A stretch of DNA of 8,679 nt from contig CAZVBR010000029.1 in assembly GCA_964625755.1 (NCBI GenBank), forward strand, positions 1 to 8,679, read 5' to 3'. Position 1 is the stretch's first letter. Each line of letters begins with the position of its first letter. The DNA is from CAZVBR01 sp964625755 (GTDB lineage Bacteria > Patescibacteriota > Minisyncoccia > Phycocordibacterales > XYD1-FULL-46-19). Below are positions 6,007-8,679 of the stretch, piece by piece. The notes under the pieces were generated by a model. It ran no database searches. It was given only the letters and a program-made list of their open reading frames with translations, and was not told the origin of the DNA. The translations under genes were made by a program, and so were the position numbers.

Positions 6007-6639
6007 ATGAAATATATATTAGGCACAAAAAAATATATGACCCAGATATTTACCGAAGACGGACGGGTGGTTCCCGGTACGGTGGTGTCGGTTTGGCCGG
6101 GGGTGGTGACGCAGATCAAGACGATCGAGACCGATGGTTATTCGGCAGTTCAAGTTGGGTTTGGGTCTCAGGTTTGGTCACGGATCAACAAAGCCCAAAA
6201 GGGTCATATGCAAAAAGCAACCGATTCTTCCGGTCACGGCTTCCGACAGTTGAAAGAGTTCCGTTTGCCGGAATCGGCCACAAAAGATCTGAAAGTCGGC
6301 CAAGAGGTGGAAGTAAGTGGTTTTGCCGAAGGGGATACGGTGTCGGTATCGGGAGTTACAAAGGGAAAGGGTTTTCAGGGTGTTGTCAAAAGGCATAATT
6401 TTGCCGGCGGACCGCGGAGTCACGGTCAGAAACATTCTGAGCGCGAACCCGGATCGATCGGAGCTATGGGGGTTCAAAGGGTGTTAAAGGGAACCAGAAT
6501 GGCCGGTCGAATGGGTGGTGACAGTGTAAAGGTTAAGAATTTGAAAATAGCCAAGCTTGATCTTGATAAGGGCGAGATGTTGGTAACCGGGGCAATTCCC
6601 GGCCGCCCGGGGAGCTTGGTGGCAATAGAAGGTAAATAA
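6007..6639 (+). CDS. rplC: 50S ribosomal protein L3
   Basis: Encodes L3, one of the first proteins to bind 23S rRNA and whose long loop reaches toward the peptidyl-transferase centre. Its 210 residues match the family length. The start at 6007 gives MKYILGTKKYMTQIFTEDG, which aligns with the usual L3 N-terminus (MxGLxGKKxGMTxIF); the later ATG at 6037 would cut off this beta-strand. The signature KGKGFQGVVKRHNF (119-132) is followed by GGPRSHGQKHSEREPGSIG (134-152) and AGRMGG (166-171), forming the central extended loop. The upstream AAAGTAAG is at best a weak SD. The gene is followed by rplD after only 6 nt, so the two are surely co-transcribed. Confidence 0.97.
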   Translation: MKYILGTKKYMTQIFTEDGRVVPGTVVSVWPGVVTQIKTIETDGYSAVQVGFGSQVWSRINKAQKGHMQKATDSSGHGFRQLKEFRLPESATKDLKVGQEVEVSGFAEGDTVSVSGVTKGKGFQGVVKRHNFAGGPRSHGQKHSEREPGSIGAMGVQRVLKGTRMAGRMGGDSVKVKNLKIAKLDLDKGEMLVTGAIPGRPGSLVAIEGK

Positions 6640-6645
6640 AGAAAC

Positions 6646-7311
6646 ATGGAGGCAATAATATACGATCAATCCGGAAAAAAAGTAGGTACTCGGGATATCC
6701 CGGAGGCGGTTTTTGGGGATACCTGGCGGCCCGACTTGGTTTATCAAGTTATTCAGGTAATGAGAGCCAATCGGCGAACCAATGTGGCCCACACCAAAGA
6801 CCGAAGTGAGGTGTCCGGTGGCGGACGGAAACCTTGGCGCCAGAAAGGTACCGGACGAGCGAGGCATGGATCGAACCGATCCCCTATCTGGGTCGGTGGC
6901 GGTGTAACTCATGGCCCGCGAGCCGAAAAGAATTATAGCCGAAACATAAACAAAAAGATGAAAACTCGGGCCTTACAGTCGGTGCTTTCGGCCAAATGGC
7001 GAGACGGCGAGATTCTTTTTGTTGACGACCTGACTCTGTCTGAACCGAAGACCAAAGACATGGCCGTTTTCCTAAAGCAAATGTCCGAGGCGACCTCGAT
7101 CCCGGCTTTGACTTACAAGACCGGAAATCGAGCCCTGGTTGCGACTCCTGAATTGGACAGGTCGGTGGTCAAAAGTTTTAATAATATCCCCCAGACCAGA
7201 ACCATCGAGGTGTCTGACCTTAATCCCCTTGACGTGCTCCTGTATAAATACCTTATTATTGTCCGACCGGAGTCAAGTTTGGATATTTTAACTAAAAGAT
7301 TAAAGGTGTAA
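6646..7311 (+). CDS. rplD: 50S ribosomal protein L4
   Basis: Encodes L4, which binds domain I of 23S rRNA and whose extended loop lines the exit-tunnel constriction together with L22; changes in this loop can give macrolide resistance. The loop is fully recognisable at about 44-92: TKDRSEVSGGGRKPWRQKGT, then GRARHGSNRSPIWVGGGVTHGP. Length is 221 against about 201-207 in common bacteria. The globular domain follows, ending in SLDILTKRLKV. The ATG at 6646 lies 6 nt after rplC without a clear SD, consistent with translational coupling. In E. coli L4 represses its own S10 operon through the leader before rpsJ; whether that holds here cannot be seen from the sequence. Confidence 0.97.
   Translation: MEAIIYDQSGKKVGTRDIPEAVFGDTWRPDLVYQVIQVMRANRRTNVAHTKDRSEVSGGGRKPWRQKGTGRARHGSNRSPIWVGGGVTHGPRAEKNYSRNINKKMKTRALQSVLSAKWRDGEILFVDDLTLSEPKTKDMAVFLKQMSEATSIPALTYKTGNRALVATPELDRSVVKSFNNIPQTRTIEVSDLNPLDVLLYKYLIIVRPESSLDILTKRLKV
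7303..7308 (+). promoter_or_regulatory. Shine-Dalgarno sequence of rplW
   Basis: AAGGTG lies 5 nt upstream of the rplW ATG (7314) and inside the last codons of rplD. It is identical to the rpsL SD and is one of only two convincing SD sequences in the window. Confidence 0.6.
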
Positions 7312-7313
7312 TT

Positions 7314-7616
7314 ATGTCAGAGTTAAAGAACAAAAGAGAAAGAAAGACGGTGATCAAAAAGCCTCATATCACTGAGAAGGCGACGGAATTAACAGCCAAA
7401 AAATACCCGGTGTACACCTTTGAGGTGGATCCGAAAACAAATAAGGTCGAGGTTTGCCGGAAATTCAAAGAACAGTTTGGTGTTACTCCGATTAAAGTGA
7501 ACATAGTCAATCGTCCGATGAAAAATGTCCGAGTCCGCGGGAGACAGGGTCAAAAATCGGCTCTGAAAAAGGCTATGGTATTTTTACCGGAAGGCACAAC
7601 GATAGATATTATTTAA
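7314..7616 (+). CDS. rplW: 50S ribosomal protein L23
   Basis: Encodes L23 (100 residues, normal length), which sits at the polypeptide exit of the 50S subunit and is the docking site for trigger factor and signal recognition particle. The PHITEKATE motif (17-25) aligns with E. coli PHVSEKAS, so Glu21 corresponds to Glu18, the trigger-factor contact. The YTFEVDPKTNKVEV strand (34-47), FGVTPIKVN (55-63) and the C-terminal KKAMVFLPEG stretch are all family features. It starts 2 nt after the rplD stop codon and has a good SD in the rplD tail, an arrangement that suits translational coupling. It is followed by rplB after 4 nt. Confidence 0.95.
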   Translation: MSELKNKRERKTVIKKPHITEKATELTAKKYPVYTFEVDPKTNKVEVCRKFKEQFGVTPIKVNIVNRPMKNVRVRGRQGQKSALKKAMVFLPEGTTIDII

Positions 7617-7620
7617 AATT

Positions 7621-8469
7621 ATGAAAAAATACGCACCTACAACTCCGGGCCGACGACAGATGACCACCGTTTCCTATCGCGGGGTTATTACGGCCAAAAA
7701 ACCTGTCAAAAGTTTAACTACCGGCCGAAAGCGCCATCAGGGCCGAAACAGTGACGGTCGGATCACGGTTCATCACAAAGGAGGTGGCCACAAGAGGCGT
7801 TTTCGCGAGATAGATTTTTTGTATAACAAAAAAGACATTCCGGCAAAAGTCGAGTCGATCGAGTACGACCCTAACCGGACCGGTTTTATTGCACTTTTGT
7901 GTTACGCCGACGGTGAAAGGCGGTATGTGCTTGCTCCTCGGAATTTGACGGTCGGGGATACGGTTTTGGTTTCGGAGCAGGCCGAAATAAAGCCCGGTAA
8001 CCGACTGCCCTTGAATCGCCTGTCATCCGGTACTTACATTTTCAATATCGAGACCAAACCCGAAAGTGGGGCCAAATTGGTTCGTTCGGCCGGTAGTCAA
8101 GCCCAGATAATGTCCCGCGATAGTGGTTATGCGTTGATCAAAATGCCTTCCGGGGAAAGACGTCAGATAAAGGACACAGCTTGGGCAACGATCGGGGCGG
8201 TATCGAACGAAGAAAACAAATTGGTGAATATTGGTAAAGCCGGTCGGTCTCGTTGGCTCGGGATCCGTCCGACAGTTCGAGGTAGCGCCAAAAATCCGGT
8301 TGATCACCCGCATGGTGGTGGTGAGGGCCGGCAAGGTATCGGTTTGCGTCGTGGACCGAAGACCCGGCAAGGAAAGCTGGCTTACGGAGTAAAAACCAGA
8401 AAAGCTAAAAAGTACTCTGATAAATTGATAGTGATCAGCCGTCATAAAGCCAAAAAGCGACGCAAGTAG
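7621..8469 (+). CDS. rplB: 50S ribosomal protein L2
   Basis: Encodes L2, which binds domain IV of 23S rRNA, supports subunit joining and is needed for peptidyl-transferase activity. Its 282 residues fit the family (about 273-280). The N-terminal segment has GRNSDGRITVHHKGGGHKRR (41-60), then the OB-fold and SH3-like domains, and the C-terminal signature NPVDHPHGGGEGR (225-237). Just before it, GSAK replaces the usual G-[TV]-A-M, putting Lys224 where Met is standard. Further on, TRQGKLAYGVKTRK replaces the common TPWGK form. The ATG at 7621 has no SD and lies 4 nt after rplW. It is the last gene of the block here: a terminator follows instead of rpsS. Confidence 0.98.
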   Translation: MKKYAPTTPGRRQMTTVSYRGVITAKKPVKSLTTGRKRHQGRNSDGRITVHHKGGGHKRRFREIDFLYNKKDIPAKVESIEYDPNRTGFIALLCYADGERRYVLAPRNLTVGDTVLVSEQAEIKPGNRLPLNRLSSGTYIFNIETKPESGAKLVRSAGSQAQIMSRDSGYALIKMPSGERRQIKDTAWATIGAVSNEENKLVNIGKAGRSRWLGIRPTVRGSAKNPVDHPHGGGEGRQGIGLRRGPKTRQGKLAYGVKTRKAKKYSDKLIVISRHKAKKRRK

Positions 8470-8486
8470 TAAAAACAAAAAACAAC

Positions 8487-8517
8487 ACCCCCGAAGCCTT
8501 GCTTGCTTCGGGGGTTT
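8487..8517 (+). terminator. intrinsic terminator after rplB, possibly bidirectional
   Basis: ACCCCCGAAGC (8487-8497) pairs perfectly with GCTTCGGGGGT (8505-8515) around a 7-nt loop, giving a GC-rich 11-bp stem. A short T-run follows on the plus strand (TTTCT). Upstream is a long A-rich tract (8471-8485) that would read as a strong U-run on the minus strand, so it could also stop leftward transcription. It begins 18 nt after the rplB stop codon. Confidence 0.85.
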
Positions 8518-8624
8518 CTAGTGTTTCTCAACTCCTTGTTTCCCGGAAACTCTTATTCAATAAATGGTCATTGATTTTCTTTTGGTCAACACCCGGCTTA
8601 CAGGCAAAGCAAAAGAAAGCGATC

Positions 8625-8660
8625 AACAACCCCCCAATATCAGGGGGTTGTTTTGCTTTT
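8625..8660 (+). terminator. second intrinsic terminator, rightward
   Basis: AACAACCCCC (8625-8634) pairs perfectly with GGGGGTTGTT (8643-8652) around an 8-nt loop and runs into TTTTGCTTTT (8651-8660). An outer pairing of AAAGCAA (8606-8612) with TTGCTTT (8653-8659) could extend the stem past a bulge. It is a back-up for the first terminator or the end of a short separate transcript. Confidence 0.7.
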
Positions 8661-8679
8661 GGAAAGTTATCCCCAAAAA

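Noticed and set aside
6037..6039. Alternative L3 start at a downstream ATG
   Set aside because: It would remove MKYILGTKKY, which aligns with the normal first strand of L3; the start at 6007 was kept.
8538..8550. GTTTCC-C-GGAAAC interrupted palindrome between the terminators
   Set aside because: The one-base spacer leaves no room for a stable hairpin loop, and no gene start nearby suggests an operator.
8667..8675. DnaA-box-like TTATCCCCA at the right edge
   Set aside because: It is a single imperfect 9-mer with no cluster, no AT-rich unwinding region and no dnaA or dnaN nearby, so it gives no support for an origin.
8564..8679. Rightward ORF from ATG at 8564, open to the window edge
   Set aside because: It is only about 38 codons, reads straight through the second terminator hairpin, has no SD and resembles no family I know.

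Overview
This is a housekeeping ribosomal-protein region of a bacterium. The proteins are clearly bacterial: four-cysteine L28, S12 with the short B. subtilis-like insert, EF-G, EF-Tu, and bacterial L3, L4, L23 and L2. The L3 N-terminus, the 'PFKRGVC' stretch of S12, the compact gene set and the scarcity of Shine-Dalgarno (SD) sequences suggest a Candidate Phyla Radiation (Patescibacteria) genome, perhaps Parcubacteria-like. That placement is an inference from remembered family patterns and was not tested with a tree.

Layout. At the left edge rpmB (L28) reads leftward. It is divided by a 105-nt divergent intergenic region, with a 10-bp palindrome and a shared candidate -35 hexamer, from a rightward gene for a small M50 site-2-type membrane metalloprotease. 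A near-consensus promoter (TTGACA, 17-nt spacer, TTTTAT) starts one base after the protease stop codon. From there a collinear rightward block combines the str and S10 operons: rpsL, rpsG, fusA, tuf, rpsJ, rplC, rplD, rplW, rplB. The gaps are small (2-36 nt) except for three: the leader before rpsL (133 nt), fusA-tuf (111-117 nt) and rpsJ-rplC (128 nt). The block ends after rplB with an 11-bp terminator hairpin. A second terminator lies about 140 nt further on, and rpsS, the usual next gene, is not in the window.

Function. The block supplies 30S decoding and assembly proteins (S12, S7, S10), early-assembling 50S proteins (L2, L3, L4, L23) and the two elongation GTPases, so one transcription unit could balance ribosomes with their factors. 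The M50 protease is an unrelated membrane protein that apparently ends before the str promoter.

I found no mobile element, CRISPR array, toxin/antitoxin pair, tRNA or rRNA, and no evidence of a new multi-gene system. The observations worth a second look are at the RNA and regulatory level: an 11-bp perfect hairpin inside rpsJ, a hairpin touching the tuf start with a 15-codon upstream ORF, near-absence of SD sequences apart from an identical AAGGTG before rpsL and rplW, the S10 operon cut after rplB, an N-terminal extension on S10, and a substituted L2 active-region motif.
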